Positions 27,315 through 37,247 are shown, counted from the first letter of the stretch. The stretch is DNA of 64,000 bases from Pseudomonas laurylsulfativorans (GCF_002906155.1 NZ_MUJK01000003.1:682001-746000); one strand, 5' to 3'. Made by a program: numbers and translations. The notes: generated by a model not told the origin, from the letters alone.

Positions 27315-29435
27315 TCAAACTTTAAAATTGCCCATTAGCGTCTGCTGCTGATTCGCCAGCTCATTCAGTGACTGGCTAACACTTGCAGACTCACGTGCCT
27401 GCGCTGCAAGTAACTCGGTCACGTCTCGGATTGCGGACACGTTCCGGTTGACCTCTTCAGAGACAGCGCTTTGTTCTTCGGCCGCGCTCGCGATCTGTAT
27501 GGTCATATCGTTTATCACTTCAATACTTTGGCTTACTCGTGCGAGCGCTATCACAGCTTTTAGCGCATGCTCAGCACTTGAGTCGGCTTGGCGGTGCTGT
27601 GACTCCATCGCATTGACTACACCTCGTGTGCCGTTCTGTAGATTTTCTATGACACCCTGAATTTCACTCACTGAGTCTTGTGTTCGCTTGGCCAAGTGAC
27701 GAACTTCGTCAGCCACTACCGCGAAGCCACGACCGGTTTCGCCTGCGCGTGCCGCTTCGATCGCAGCATTGAGTGCCAGTAAATTCGTCTGCTCTGCGAT
27801 GGAGCGAATAACGTCAAGGACACTGCCAATTTTCTCGCTGTTGTCGGAGAGTTGATGAACCTCTTTCATCGCATTCCCCATATTTTTTGCCAGCGATTGG
27901 ATTGAACCTGTTGTGGCTTCAATAATTTCTTTGCATGACTGAGTAGCACCGTCGCCATCGCGCGCGGCCCCGGCAGCCATTGAGGCATTCTTTGCGACAT
28001 CTTGCGAAGTGGCGCTCATCTCGTGAGCCGCGGTGGCGACTTGTTCGACCTCTCGAAGCTGTTGCTGCATACCAGTACTGGTTTCATTTGCTACTGCTGC
28101 GGCTAGGGTGGCGGTACTACGGGTTTCTCCCGCGGCTTTACTCACTTGGGCAATGATGGGTTGAAGCTTGTCTAGAAAGGCGTTGAACCAGCCAACCAAC
28201 TCTCCCATTTCGTCGCGTCGCTCAAAATCAAGGCGACGCGTGAGGTCACCCTCACCATTTGCGATGTTTTCAAGCATGGCAGAAACTCGAATAATCGGTT
28301 TGCTGATGCTCGCGGCGAGCAACCACATCAGAGTGAGACCTGCTATTGCGACCGAGCTTCCAATGATGATTTGTTTGCCAATGCCTTCAGCATTAAATTG
28401 CTGAAGCGTTTGCTGTAGCTCCTGCGCCGGTGCCATTAGAGTCGCTTCCGGGACACTGATGATGACTTGCCAGGGTGATGCGCCCTGTACAGGTGAAAAA
28501 GGGACAGCGATCATCAATTCACCATCACTGGTAGTTTCTGTCACCGACGAACCATCTTTACGAGCCTGCTCTATTGTGGTCGTTGTTCGTACAGGTTCGA
28601 CTGTCTTCAGGGCTTTACCTAAAGCATCTGCGGCATTGCTTTTTCCTGCAATGATCCCTGAGGCGCTGACAAAGGTCACTTGGGATTGACCCTCATAGAG
28701 GCTCGAACTGGCTTGGATTGCCAGGCTTTGAAGGCTCTCTAGTGTTAGGTCAATACTGATGACCCCTATAACCTGCCCCTTATCAATTATCGGCATGGCG
28801 ATGCTCGACATCAGCGTCGGCACGCCATTGAGAGGGTAGGTGTAGGGTTCAATTACACACGTTTTTTGCGTCTTTTTCGGGCAGTTAAACCAGAGTTTTG
28901 TCGCATCACCGTCATCGATAAGGTCAGCTTCTGGGATCGTGAAGTTTTCCTTTGACGAAGCATATGCCGCAAATCGGCCGACTTCGTTCCCCGCATGATC
29001 TGGGGCGTTGATCGCAGCAGAGTCAGTGTTATCCAGCTTGTCCTTATCAAAAGCCACAGCGATGCCGAGGATTTCCGGAGTAGCGTTTACCTGTGCTTGC
29101 ATCAACTGAAATAGGTGAGTGCGCAGCACATTGCCAGGTAGGCCATCCTTCATTGCTTGGTCGCGCATTACGACGATTTGACTTGCGACTGTTCGAGTAA
29201 AGACGTTTCCGCTCACGAACCGCTCTTGGATGACATCGGCCTGTTGTTTTGCTGCGGCGTTCAGGTATCGAAGGGCGCCATCCTTCAGTGAGCGCGTTCC
29301 TGATTCATCAACCAAATATGACGTTTGCCGTATGTGATCAATGGAAAAAAATACCAAACCAATGATCACACCAAGGAGGCAGAGACCGGAAACCAAGATG
29401 ATTTTTGTTTTTATTGCTAGGTGAGAGAAGTGCAT
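27315..29435 (-). CDS. methyl-accepting chemotaxis protein with dCache sensor domain
   Basis: This chemoreceptor has about 706 residues: a TM helix near residues 10-30, a large periplasmic dCache_1-like ligand domain (about 35-345), a second TM near 355-375, a HAMP domain and the MCP signalling domain. The invariant hairpin tip [19 protein letters not shown] is present. I choose the ATG at 29435, preceded by GAGG at 7-nt spacing. The operator at 29476 lies 40 nt upstream. It therefore looks like a chemoreceptor made when the regulon is induced, probably sensing its substrate or a related metabolite. Confidence 0.9.
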   Translation of the reverse strand: MHFSHLAIKTKIILVSGLCLLGVIIGLVFFSIDHIRQTSYLVDESGTRSLKDGALRYLNAAAKQQADVIQERFVSGNVFTRTVASQIVVMRDQAMKDGLPGNVLRTHLFQLMQAQVNATPEILGIAVAFDKDKLDNTDSAAINAPDHAGNEVGRFAAYASSKENFTIPEADLIDDGDATKLWFNCPKKTQKTCVIEPYTYPLNGVPTLMSSIAMPIIDKGQVIGVISIDLTLESLQSLAIQASSSLYEGQSQVTFVSASGIIAGKSNAADALGKALKTVEPVRTTTTIEQARKDGSSVTETTSDGELMIAVPFSPVQGASPWQVIISVPEATLMAPAQELQQTLQQFNAEGIGKQIIIGSSVAIAGLTLMWLLAASISKPIIRVSAMLENIANGEGDLTRRLDFERRDEMGELVGWFNAFLDKLQPIIAQVSKAAGETRSTATLAAAVANETSTGMQQQLREVEQVATAAHEMSATSQDVAKNASMAAGAARDGDGATQSCKEIIEATTGSIQSLAKNMGNAMKEVHQLSDNSEKIGSVLDVIRSIAEQTNLLALNAAIEAARAGETGRGFAVVADEVRHLAKRTQDSVSEIQGVIENLQNGTRGVVNAMESQHRQADSSAEHALKAVIALARVSQSIEVINDMTIQIASAAEEQSAVSEEVNRNVSAIRDVTELLAAQARESASVSQSLNELANQQQTLMGNFKV

Positions 29436-29475
29436 GAAAGCGCCTCGCATAAGGGAGTAATCTCTTAATCGGCAA

Positions 29476-29489
29476 GGTAAACGATTACA
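29476..29489. promoter_or_regulatory. LacI-type operator before the chemoreceptor gene
   Basis: GGTAAACGATTACA lies 41 nt upstream of the chemoreceptor start (minus strand). The next site, 29564, is 88 bp away. Confidence 0.7.
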
Positions 29490-29549
29490 TTAGGGTGTGG
29501 TCTTGATTTTACGAGGCGATGTATGGCTTAAAAATTCCAGTTCAGATGG

Positions 29550-29577
29550 TTGACATGAAAACTCGTAAACGATTACA
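29550..29577 (+). promoter_or_regulatory. promoter with -35 TTGACA overlapped by a LacI-type operator
   Basis: A perfect -35 hexamer TTGACA (29550-29555) is followed after 17 nt by TTACAT. The operator CGTAAACGATTACA (29564-29577) covers the spacer and the -10 position, the classic layout for a repressor. Transcription would run to the right into 29585-29790. Confidence 0.55.
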
Positions 29578-29584
29578 TTTGGTT

Positions 29585-29790
29585 TGTCAGCGAGATCTTC
29601 CAGATTTTACCGAGGGCTGGAAGGGTCAAGGCAATTTGCTTCACGGCAAATTTTTCGGCTCTGAATGTAATTTTTACAGTCAGGTGCCAGCTCAAGGCAC
29701 GGTTTGGTCACCCGCTTTGGTGCAAGGTTGTAATCCTTCGTTAGGGTTTTGTTTCATGTTTTGACCCGCTGATTTCAGCGGGTATTTTTT
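29585..29790 (+). ncRNA. candidate short transcript (small RNA or attenuated leader)
   Basis: The operator-controlled promoter at 29550 points into about 205 nt that end in a textbook terminator (29765-29790), with a second terminator at 29811-29839 before the dienelactone hydrolase gene. An open frame starting at 29519 crosses this stretch, but it begins upstream of the promoter, shows no ribosome site and has no recognisable family. So either a small RNA is made, or this is a leader with read-through control of the genes at 29861 onwards. Unproven. Confidence 0.35.
29765..29790 (+). terminator. rho-independent terminator
   Basis: CCCGCTGA-TT-TCAGCGGG is a perfect 8-bp stem followed by TA and six T. 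Confidence 0.8.
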
Positions 29791-29810
29791 CTTTGTTGGT
29801 GCTCTTCCTC

Positions 29811-29839
29811 ACCCGCTTTCACACCGGCGGGTTTTTTTT
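29811..29839 (+). terminator. second, tandem terminator-like hairpin
   Basis: ACCCGC pairs with GCGGGT and runs into an eight-T tract. It lies 22 nt before the dienelactone hydrolase start, close enough to act as an attenuator. Confidence 0.6.
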
Positions 29840-29860
29840 ACGTTAAGAAAAGGGTCAGTC

Positions 29861-30559
29861 ATGGGGCGTTGGGTTGCGATGTCGGAGGGCGGGGGAAGTG
29901 ATTTTTCGGGTTACCTCTGTGTACCTCCCTCTGGCAGAGGCCCAGGCCTTCTGCTAATCCAGGAAATCTGGGGGGTAAATGCCCATATTCGTGCGATGGC
30001 AGATGCCTATGCTGCCGAAGGTTTTGTGGTGCTCGCCCCAGATGTCTTTTGGCGTCAACAAGCCCGTATTGACCTGACCTATGACGATGCAGGTATTGAG
30101 CTGGCCTATAAACACTACAACGCGCTGGATATGTATCAGGCGTGCGATGACCTTGGTCGAGCTGTCGAATATCTGAAAGGTTGTGAGTTCGTCGAGGGTA
30201 GGCTCGGTGTGCTGGGCTATTGCTTGGGTGGCACCTTGGCCTACTCCCTGGCAGCTAACGAACACTTGAGTGCCGGTGTCAGTTATTACGGCAGCGGGAT
30301 TGGTGGGATGCTAAACAAAACTCCGCGGATGGCTTTTCCTTTCCTTTTTCATTTCGCCGGAGACGACCACCTCATCGCGATGGAAGAAGTCACCAGGCTT
30401 AAACCTCTTCTCAGTGCTACCGGTGATGCCACTTTTCGAATTTATGAGGGGCAACGCCATGGCTTTAATTGTGTGGAGCGAAATAGCTATTCGATGAAAG
30501 CAGCGTTGTTGGCTAAGGCCGACACGCTCCGGTTTCTTGCTCAACACCTGGTGCGCTGA
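29861..30559 (+). CDS. dienelactone hydrolase family protein
   Basis: This 232-residue DLH-family alpha/beta hydrolase has QEIWGVNAHIRAMADAYA after strand 1, the nucleophilic cysteine in GYCLGG (near residue 119), the acid in FAGDDHLI and the histidine in QRHGFNC: the Cys-Asp-His triad of carboxymethylenebutenolidase. Members open enol-lactones in ring-cleavage pathways, so a lactone intermediate is plausible. The EamA gene begins 3 nt after its stop, so the two form an operon. Two terminator hairpins precede it and no operator is closer than about 280 nt. Confidence 0.85.
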   Translation: MGRWVAMSEGGGSDFSGYLCVPPSGRGPGLLLIQEIWGVNAHIRAMADAYAAEGFVVLAPDVFWRQQARIDLTYDDAGIELAYKHYNALDMYQACDDLGRAVEYLKGCEFVEGRLGVLGYCLGGTLAYSLAANEHLSAGVSYYGSGIGGMLNKTPRMAFPFLFHFAGDDHLIAMEEVTRLKPLLSATGDATFRIYEGQRHGFNCVERNSYSMKAALLAKADTLRFLAQHLVR

Positions 30560-30562
30560 GTC

Positions 30563-31441
30563 ATGCGTGCCAGCTTAGCGCTTGATGCAAATTCTACAGC
30601 GTCCCGACAGAGCGCCGCGCTTCTGGTATGCATGGCAGCACTCTTTCTCGCCATCCATGACGCAATGGCCAGGCACCTGATCGCCACGCTCCCTGTAGTG
30701 ATGCTGATATGGGGTCGTTATTTTTTACAGGCGGTCTTGATGTCCGCTTGGGGATGGGCTCGATCAGGCCCTGCAGTATTCAGCACGCGGCACCGAGGAT
30801 TGCATTTTTTAAGAGCTCAGTGCCTTGTGGCGTTGAGTGTTTGCTTTATTGTCGGATTGAAGTACGTACCTCTCGCAGAGGCTACGGCGTTGAATTTTTT
30901 ATCGCCTCTGTTCGTGCTTGTGATTAGCAGGCTTGTATTGCGTGAGTCAGTCGTGTTTTCTCAGTGGGCAGCTGTTGCTGCGGGCCTGGTTGGCGTGCTG
31001 ATGATCGTAAGGCCAGGAGGGGAGCTATTCGTCCCTGCGGCGTTACTGCCTTGCTCTGCAGCTTTCTTCTTGAGCATCTATCAGTTGGTGACACGAGCGG
31101 CATCAAGGTTTGATTCGCCGGCGACATCCACTATATGGCTCGGCATTTTTGCTTTCTTGATCGCAAGCTTAGCTCTTCCACTTTTTTGGGTGACCCCGAC
31201 GCTCGATGATTTGTCCTGGATGCTTCCTATGGGGTTGGCGGGCACAATTGCCCATTGGCTATTGGCTTCTGCATATCAATCTGCGAGTCCCTCATTTCTT
31301 GCGCCGTTCAGCTATATCCAAATCGTTTTCTCGGTTTTTTTGGGCTTCGTTCTGTACTCGACCTTTCCTTCGTTTGCGGCGCTAGGTGGGGTTTTATTGA
31401 TCTCGATCAGCGGATTGATTGCAATCAAACGTTATAAATAA
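30563..31441 (+). CDS. EamA/DMT-superfamily transporter
   Basis: This 292-residue membrane protein has about ten hydrophobic helices in two EamA halves: RYFLQAVLMSAW and EATALNFLSPLFVLVISRLVLRE in the first, the repeat in the second. It starts 3 nt after the dienelactone hydrolase stop, which suggests coupling. Such proteins usually export amino acids or small metabolites; here it may relieve build-up of an intermediate. The substrate is unknown. Confidence 0.85.
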   Translation: MRASLALDANSTASRQSAALLVCMAALFLAIHDAMARHLIATLPVVMLIWGRYFLQAVLMSAWGWARSGPAVFSTRHRGLHFLRAQCLVALSVCFIVGLKYVPLAEATALNFLSPLFVLVISRLVLRESVVFSQWAAVAAGLVGVLMIVRPGGELFVPAALLPCSAAFFLSIYQLVTRAASRFDSPATSTIWLGIFAFLIASLALPLFWVTPTLDDLSWMLPMGLAGTIAHWLLASAYQSASPSFLAPFSYIQIVFSVFLGFVLYSTFPSFAALGGVLLISISGLIAIKRYK

Positions 31442-31550
31442 CGGGCTTTCGAGAGACACGAAGGCGAATCCACAGTCCTCGGTAGATAAGGTGCGCTGGT
31501 TGTTCTGACCAATGGCGTGAAAATCGCTTGCGAATTGGCTAGTAAACGAT

Positions 31551-31564
31551 TACAAATAAAGCAC
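31551..31564. promoter_or_regulatory. LacI-type operator
   Basis: AGTAAACGATTACA is the first of two copies before the cupin at 31776. It is 156 bp from 31707. Confidence 0.65.
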
Positions 31565-31706
31565 CTTCATATGTTGTGGTTATCCGTATGAGCTCGAGGT
31601 TAGGGAATCGCAATGCTTAGTAGGTTCCATGGATCGCTGGTTTATTCGGGGAATGCCTTGTCGTAAGGCGGCTGATAGCGGATGTACGTAGTTTTTTGTT
31701 TTGAAA

Positions 31707-31720
31707 TGTAAACGATTACG
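31707..31720. promoter_or_regulatory. LacI-type operator
   Basis: TGTAAACGATTACG lies 55 nt before the GTG start of the cupin. Confidence 0.7.
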
Positions 31721-31775
31721 AGCCTTGAAAGCCAAGTATTGGCAGGCTCGCCCAACAAGCTTGACGGAGGTTTTT

Positions 31776-32297
31776 GTGACTAATACAGCAATCGATTCGA
31801 ACGAACCCGCAGAAGCTAAAGGGACTCTGGTCTACGTCACTCGTGAGACCGAAGTCAGCTACTGGCAGCCGAAGCCTGCAAACGGCTATGTCTCTGTGGC
31901 GGTATCACCTCAGTTGTTCAAGATGAACCGTAACTTCTCCGTGGGTACGCAAATGCTGCCTCCTGGCGGTCGTGTTCGTGAACATGCGCATGCGGCTAAC
32001 GAAGAAGTCTTGCACTTCGTATCTGGCACCGGCACCGCAGTTGTCGATGGCAAGGTGTACAAGCTTGAACCAGGCGTGACCCTGTTCTTGGGTGAACACA
32101 ACTCTCACACGTTCAGCAATGACGGCGAAGTAGATCTGCACTGGGTATGGTTCATGAATCCAAGTGGCTTGGAGACTTTCTTCCGTGATGTTGGTCGCCC
32201 TCGTCAGCACGGTGAGCCTGCTCCGGAGCCATTTGAGCGGCCAGCAAATATCGAGCAGATCGAGTCCAGCGGTATTTTTGCCTACACCAAAAACTGA
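31776..32297 (+). CDS. single-domain cupin protein
   Basis: This cupin has 173 residues from a GTG start with a perfect GGAGG box. A longer frame from 31701 would run through the operator and is unlikely. The metal motif 1 region is PPGGRVREHAHAANEEVLHFVSG, and motif 2 is EHNSHTFSNDG. The tail (WVWFMNPSGLETFF to RPANIEQIESSGIF) is shared with the shortened ORF at 5557. It leads an operon with a hydrolase and aspartate dehydrogenase. It may be a metal-dependent isomerase or dioxygenase acting on the central intermediate. Confidence 0.85.
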   Translation: MTNTAIDSNEPAEAKGTLVYVTRETEVSYWQPKPANGYVSVAVSPQLFKMNRNFSVGTQMLPPGGRVREHAHAANEEVLHFVSGTGTAVVDGKVYKLEPGVTLFLGEHNSHTFSNDGEVDLHWVWFMNPSGLETFFRDVGRPRQHGEPAPEPFERPANIEQIESSGIFAYTKN

Positions 32298-32307
32298 GAT
32301 TGATGAC

Positions 32308-33075
32308 ATGGCAGAAAAGATCTACGCCCAGGAGAGGGGGTCGGGTATCCCTGTAGTTTTGATCTCAGGATTGGGTGGGCTGGCCGAGTTTTGGCAGCCG
32401 GTTGTCGATCAACTCAAAGATGACTACCGGGTGATTACGTTCGATCACCCCGGAGTAGGTCGAAGCGAAATTGAAGGGTCGCCAAACATTCTGGGCATCA
32501 GGGACGCCTTGCGCAGATTGTTAGATGAAAAGGGCGTTGAGTCGGCTCATATAGTGGGGCACTCGACCGGATCATTAGTCGCACAAAGCATGGCGCTGGA
32601 TCACCCCGAGCGGGTAAAGAGCATCGTACTGAGTTGTGGCTGGGCTATGCCTGACAAGCGCTTCAAGGACTTTTTTGCCTATCGTCAGTATCTGCTAACC
32701 AAGCTGGGTGGCGTGGCTTACAACGCGCTCACGCGCTTGGTTGCTTATCCATCGCAATGGTATGGCGACAATTTCGCAATCGATGATCCGCTCGATTTTG
32801 AAGAGGTTTCATCGGTAGATATCGAGATGACTTATGCACGAATGGAGATGCTTCTGAACTTCAGTCGTCGCGATGAGTTGTCGTCTCTCAATCTGCCTGT
32901 GTGGGTCATTGGCGCTCAAGATGACTACATCATTCCTTTTCATCATTCACAGGAGCTGGCCAGCCTCATTCCTGGTTCCAGCCTTGTTGAGCTGAGTGGT
33001 GGTCATTTTCCACCGGTTACACGCACCAAATATTACACCGCACTGCTTCGTCAATTCTGGGAGTCCATAGCATGA
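32308..33075 (+). CDS. alpha/beta hydrolase (RutD / 3-oxoadipate-enol-lactonase-like)
   Basis: This hydrolase has 255 residues from the ATG at 32308. The longest frame (32164) overlaps the cupin and is rejected. The triad is visible: Ser in GHSTGS, Asp in VIGAQDDYIIP and His in LSGGHFPP, with the SGLGGLAEFWQP oxyanion loop near the N-terminus. Small hydrolases of this type open lactones or cleave carbamate, aminoacrylate or C-C bonds. It overlaps the next start by 4 nt (ATGA), so it is coupled to aspartate dehydrogenase. Confidence 0.85.
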   Translation: MAEKIYAQERGSGIPVVLISGLGGLAEFWQPVVDQLKDDYRVITFDHPGVGRSEIEGSPNILGIRDALRRLLDEKGVESAHIVGHSTGSLVAQSMALDHPERVKSIVLSCGWAMPDKRFKDFFAYRQYLLTKLGGVAYNALTRLVAYPSQWYGDNFAIDDPLDFEEVSSVDIEMTYARMEMLLNFSRRDELSSLNLPVWVIGAQDDYIIPFHHSQELASLIPGSSLVELSGGHFPPVTRTKYYTALLRQFWESIA

Positions 33076-33884
33076 GCACTAATAAAATCAGCCGCGTCGG
33101 GATCATCGGACTTGGGGCAATTGGTAAACGCGTCCTGAATGCCTTGCAAACCCAGCACCTTCCACAGGCGTCCTACGCTGCAATTGATCATGCCCCTCAT
33201 ACTGACGACTTCGTCAAAGAGCATAAGCTGGAGCTTTTCACTGAAGCCCAGCAACTGATCGATTGGAAGCCAGACCTGATTATCGAATGTGCAGGTCACG
33301 GTGCGGTCGTTCATGCAGTCCCTGTGTTCCTTAGTGCAGGTATTGACGTCGTAATTGCTTCTATCGGCGCACTCGCTGACAAGTCGTTGGCTGCAGATCT
33401 TGAGCAAGCAGCGGAATCAGGTGGTGCACGATTGATCCTCGTCTCTGGCGCGATCGGTGGCTTGGATGCCATGCGCTCTGCTCGAGCTGCTGGCCTGGAC
33501 GAAGTGTTGTACGTAGGTCGAAAACCACCGCAAGCGTGGGCTGGAACACCTGCCGAAGAAGAGTTCGACCTTGATCAAATCAAGGTGCCAACGACGATCT
33601 TCCGTGGTACTGCTGCCCAGGCATCCATTCGTTTTCCAAAAAATGCGAACGTGACGGCTGCTGTTGCTTTGTCTGGTGTTGGTTTCGACGACACACAGGT
33701 TGAGTTGATCGCTGATCCGACTGTTGGAAAGAACGTGCACGAGGTTAATGCCAAGGGAGCATTTGGTGAGTTGTCGATTCGACTGATCAATAACCCGCTG
33801 CCTGACAATGTGAAGACATCCTGGTTGGCGGCATTGAGTATTGAGGAAGCCGTCAGTAAGCAGCTTCTGACCACCGTATTCTAG
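33072..33884 (+). CDS. L-aspartate dehydrogenase family protein
   Basis: This 270-residue protein has the NAD-binding motif GLGAIGKRV at the N-terminus, IIECAGHGAV mid-domain, and the family signature SGAIGGLDAMRSARAAG. A C-terminal catalytic domain follows (VALSGVGFDDTQVELIADP). Aspartate dehydrogenase interconverts L-aspartate with oxaloacetate and ammonia; catabolic-operon homologues may act on related amino-dicarboxylates. With the downstream PEP carboxykinase and aminotransferase it makes a coherent aspartate-to-PEP route. It overlaps the hydrolase stop and is followed by an operator at 33899. Confidence 0.85.
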   Translation: MSTNKISRVGIIGLGAIGKRVLNALQTQHLPQASYAAIDHAPHTDDFVKEHKLELFTEAQQLIDWKPDLIIECAGHGAVVHAVPVFLSAGIDVVIASIGALADKSLAADLEQAAESGGARLILVSGAIGGLDAMRSARAAGLDEVLYVGRKPPQAWAGTPAEEEFDLDQIKVPTTIFRGTAAQASIRFPKNANVTAAVALSGVGFDDTQVELIADPTVGKNVHEVNAKGAFGELSIRLINNPLPDNVKTSWLAALSIEEAVSKQLLTTVF

Positions 33885-33898
33885 TATTTGATTGAAAA

Positions 33899-33912
33899 TG
33901 TAATCGAATACA
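33899..33912. promoter_or_regulatory. LacI-type operator
   Basis: TGTAATCGAATACA lies 14 nt after aspartate dehydrogenase and ahead of pckA (34258). Confidence 0.6.
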
Positions 33913-34011
33913 TAAAGGTGATGTTCTTGTGACTTCATTTGAGTCGCGGATAAGAATTTCTTGTTTCTGTCACGGGTCTCAAGAACAAAGCCTTTATGGC
34001 GAAGGAAAAGT

Positions 34012-34031
34012 CGGCGCTTGCGCCGCTTTTT
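34012..34031 (+). terminator. terminator-like hairpin before pckA
   Basis: CGGCG-CTTG-CGCCG followed by C and T5. It lies between the operator at 33899 and pckA, so the pckA promoter is either after it or subject to attenuation. Confidence 0.55.
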
Positions 34032-34257
34032 CGTCATGGTTTTTAAATAGCCAGAGGTGGTCGATGTGTTTCTATCGATACCTTATCTGACGATCTCAGC
34101 CTGAGTCATTGCTCCTCAGCCTCCTATGGTTTTGCGCTGATTCCATAGCCTATCTCAGCGCAAGGTATGGGCAGTCAAAGCATGGACTGAGGGCATCAAA
34201 GAATTTTGATTTGTTCCTGAGTTTCGTGCGTGATCGAAGCCCGGGTTGGAGACTGTT

Positions 34258-35835
34258 TTGACAAATTTTTCGCCTGCCACTTATACCGACCTCAGTGTCG
34301 AATGTTTGATAAATGAAGCGATTCTTCGCAAAGAGGGCGAATTGTCCGATACCGGCGCACTGGTTGTTCGTACCGGTCACCGTACCGGCCGTTCGCCAGT
34401 CGATCGTTTCATCGTTGAAGAGCCAAGCACCCAGGCCGCCATCGCCTGGGGCCCGATCAACCGCAAGTTCCCGGCCGACAAGTTCGACGCCCTGTGGGCT
34501 CGCGTTGAGGCATTCAACAACGCGCAAGAGCATTTCGTTTCCCACGTGCATGTAGGTGCGGCTTCCGAGCACTACCTGGCCGTGAAGATGACCACCCAGA
34601 CTGCCTGGCAGAACCTGTTCGGCCGTTGCCTGTTCATCAACCCGGCTCAGTACAACCCGGCGGGTCGTGACGAGTGGCAAGTGCTCAACGTTGCCAACTT
34701 CGAGTGCGTGCCAGAGCGTGACGGCACCAACTCCGACGGCTGCGTGATCCTCAACTTCGCCCAGAAGAAAGTGCTGATCGCCGGCATGCGTTACGCCGGT
34801 GAAATGAAGAAAGCCATGTTCTCGGTGCAGAACTTCCTGCTGCCGGCCGCCGACGTGCTGCCAATGCACTGCGCGGCCAACATCGGCGAAGAGGGCGACG
34901 TGACCCTGTTCTTCGGTCTGTCGGGTACCGGCAAGACCACCCTGTCCGCTGACGAAAGCCGTTACCTGATCGGTGACGACGAGCACGGCTGGGGCGAGGG
35001 CGTGGTGTTCAACATCGAAGGCGGTTGCTATGCCAAGTGCATCGACCTGTCCGAGAAGAACGAGCCGGTTATCTGGAAAGCCATCAAGCACGGCGCAGTG
35101 CTGGAAAACGTCGTTATCGATGACGCCAAGCACGCCGACTACACCGATGTCAGCCTGACCCAGAACAGCCGCGCCGCCTACCCGCTGGAGCACGTTGCCA
35201 AGCGCTCCGAGAAGAACCTCGGTGGCGAACCGAACGCTGTGATCTTCCTGACCTGCGACCTGACCGGCGTGCTGCCGCCAGTGTCGATCCTCAACGAAGA
35301 GCAAGCGGCCTACCACTTCTTGTCCGGTTACACCGCTCTGGTGGGCTCGACTGAAATGGGTTCGGGCAGCGGCATCAAGTCGACTTTCTCCACCTGCTTC
35401 GGCGCACCGTTCTTCCCACGTCCGGCTGGCGAATACGCAGAGCTGCTGATCAAGCGCATTCGCGGCTTCGGCTCCAAGGTCTACCTGGTCAACACTGGCT
35501 GGACTGGCGGCGGCTACGGCGTCGGCAAGCGCTTCAGCATCCCGACCACCCGTGCGGTGATCGCAGCGATCCAGAGCGGCGCGCTGATCGGTACCGAGAC
35601 CGAGCACCTGGACACCATTAACCTCGACGTGCCACTGGCCGTGCCAGGCGTTGAGACTGGCCTGCTGAACCCACGTAACACCTGGGCCGACGTAGCCGCC
35701 TACGACAAAGCCGCCAAAGCACTGGCCGGCCTGTTCATCGAGAACTTCAAGAAGTTTGATGTCAGCGAGTCAATCAGAACGGCAGGCCCGGCCTGCGTTA
35801 AACCGCAATATTCTGGGAGTTGCGACTATGTTTAA
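34258..35835 (+). CDS. pckA: ATP-dependent phosphoenolpyruvate carboxykinase, run-on C-terminus
   Basis: The gene encodes about 525 residues that convert oxaloacetate and ATP to PEP and CO2. The P-loop [19 protein letters not shown], the substrate region TGHRTGRSP and [14 protein letters not shown] are intact. A TTG at 34258 with GGAG at correct spacing matches the family N-terminus. Two oddities stand out. The middle (about 34390-35765) uses GC-rich core-Pseudomonas codons, while the first about 130 nt are AT-richer. The protein also runs about 12 residues past the usual A-G-P-x-L end, finishing [13 protein letters not shown] and overlapping the next start by 8 nt. This looks like a second, recombined pckA copy. 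Confidence 0.9.
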   Translation: MTNFSPATYTDLSVECLINEAILRKEGELSDTGALVVRTGHRTGRSPVDRFIVEEPSTQAAIAWGPINRKFPADKFDALWARVEAFNNAQEHFVSHVHVGAASEHYLAVKMTTQTAWQNLFGRCLFINPAQYNPAGRDEWQVLNVANFECVPERDGTNSDGCVILNFAQKKVLIAGMRYAGEMKKAMFSVQNFLLPAADVLPMHCAANIGEEGDVTLFFGLSGTGKTTLSADESRYLIGDDEHGWGEGVVFNIEGGCYAKCIDLSEKNEPVIWKAIKHGAVLENVVIDDAKHADYTDVSLTQNSRAAYPLEHVAKRSEKNLGGEPNAVIFLTCDLTGVLPPVSILNEEQAAYHFLSGYTALVGSTEMGSGSGIKSTFSTCFGAPFFPRPAGEYAELLIKRIRGFGSKVYLVNTGWTGGGYGVGKRFSIPTTRAVIAAIQSGALIGTETEHLDTINLDVPLAVPGVETGLLNPRNTWADVAAYDKAAKALAGLFIENFKKFDVSESIRTAGPACVKPQYSGSCDYV

Positions 35836-37039
35836 CCATGTTCAAGCCTATGCCGGTGACCCTATTTTGTCCTTGATCGAAGCCTTTGAAAAAGATCCGC
35901 GGGCAGACAAGGTCAACCTGAGTATTGGCCTTTATTACGATAATCACGGTGAGATACCTTTACCATCTGCTGCGCGTGAAGCAGAGATGAATCTCTTCGA
36001 GACTGGGCAGCATGCATCTCTGTACCTGCCTATGGAAGGTCTCGCCGAATACCGTGAGGGTGTGCAGGGCTTGCTGTTTGGTATGGGGCATCCCGCGGTC
36101 AAATCGAATAGGGTTGCAACGGTACAAACGATTGGGGGCTCCGGCGCGCTCAAGATTGGCGCTGACTTCCTCAATCGCTATTACCCCAATTCACAAGTTT
36201 GGGTCAGTGATCCGACCTGGCAAAACCATCATTCAATATTTGCTGGCGCTGGCTTTAGGGTGAATACCTATCCCTACTTTGACGCTGCTTCAGGGACGGT
36301 AGATTTCGCAGCGATGGTTCAAGCTCTGGAACGTCTTCCAGCGCAAAGTATTCTCGTGCTTCATCCTTGCTGTCACAACCCAACGGGTGCTGACCTGACC
36401 CCTGATCAATGGGATTTGGTGACGTCGATCGTAAAAGCAAGAGAGTTAATTCCTTTTCTGGATATTGCCTACCAAGGGTTTGGCGTTGGTATGGACGAGG
36501 ATGCGTATGCCATTAGATCAATGGCTCAAGCAGGTGTCAGCTGCTTGGTCAGCAACTCTTTCTCGAAAATCTTTTCCCTATATGGCGAGCGAGTAGGGGG
36601 GCTTTCAGTGGTGTGCCAGGATGAGCCTACAGCTGACAAGGTTCTGGGACAGCTTAAGGCAACGATTCGGCAAAACTATTCGAGCCCACCTCGACATGGG
36701 GCGCAGATCGTCTCAGCAGTCTTGGCTCAGCCGGAACTCAAAGCGTCCTGGATTGCGGAGGTGGAGACTATGCGTCTGCGCATCGTCGAAATGCGCAAAG
36801 CGTTAGTGGCGAGATTGAGTACTGCTTTACCTGATCGAGATTTCAGTTTTTTTCTGACTCAGCAGGGTATGTTTAGCTATACCGGCTTCAACGCCGATCA
36901 GGTGATGCGCCTGAAGGTCGAGCGCCGTGTTTACCTTATCGGTAGTGGTCGGATCTGTATGTCTGGATTGAATCCTCAAAATATTGATCAGGTTGCTGAG
37001 GCAATGGCCAGGACATATGGCATTCGAGAATGCGCTTGA
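35828..37039 (+). CDS. class I aspartate/aromatic aminotransferase
   Basis: This is a PLP-dependent aminotransferase of about 403 residues in the AspC/TyrB subgroup. It opens [20 protein letters not shown], has [11 protein letters not shown] for the cofactor Asn and region, [11 protein letters not shown], the PLP lysine in [17 protein letters not shown], and GRICMSGLN near the end. The start at 35828 lies inside the pckA tail, with GGGAG 8 nt upstream, so translation is coupled. It probably exchanges amino groups between aspartate or an aromatic/dicarboxylic amino acid and 2-oxoglutarate. Confidence 0.88.
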   Translation: MFNHVQAYAGDPILSLIEAFEKDPRADKVNLSIGLYYDNHGEIPLPSAAREAEMNLFETGQHASLYLPMEGLAEYREGVQGLLFGMGHPAVKSNRVATVQTIGGSGALKIGADFLNRYYPNSQVWVSDPTWQNHHSIFAGAGFRVNTYPYFDAASGTVDFAAMVQALERLPAQSILVLHPCCHNPTGADLTPDQWDLVTSIVKARELIPFLDIAYQGFGVGMDEDAYAIRSMAQAGVSCLVSNSFSKIFSLYGERVGGLSVVCQDEPTADKVLGQLKATIRQNYSSPPRHGAQIVSAVLAQPELKASWIAEVETMRLRIVEMRKALVARLSTALPDRDFSFFLTQQGMFSYTGFNADQVMRLKVERRVYLIGSGRICMSGLNPQNIDQVAEAMARTYGIRECA

Positions 37040-37063
37040 TTGTGTAGATCTGAGGTTGAGTAT

Positions 37064-37093
37064 GACCGAGCCCGTTTTTACACGGGCTCGGTC
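37064..37093 (+). terminator. strong perfect hairpin after the aminotransferase
   Basis: A 12-bp perfect stem (GACCGAGCCCGT / ACGGGCTCGGTC) with a 6-nt loop begins 24 nt after the stop. No long T-run follows. Confidence 0.6.
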
Positions 37094-37247
37094 AATTCTA
37101 TTGCTGTAAAAGGCTCCTCCATCGTCATCCAGTTACCGTCGAGTCTTGGATCGTGTACCAAGGCCTTACCATTTACCTAGTCAGGTGTGCTTCTATCGGA
37201 AGCAATTTACCTTGGAGGCTTGCGCCTCAGCATTGGAAGGGCAGGCA

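Noticed and set aside
34150..35607. 485-codon open frame on the minus strand
   Set aside because: It is fully antisense to pckA, whose product is conserved throughout. Long antisense frames are common opposite GC-rich genes.
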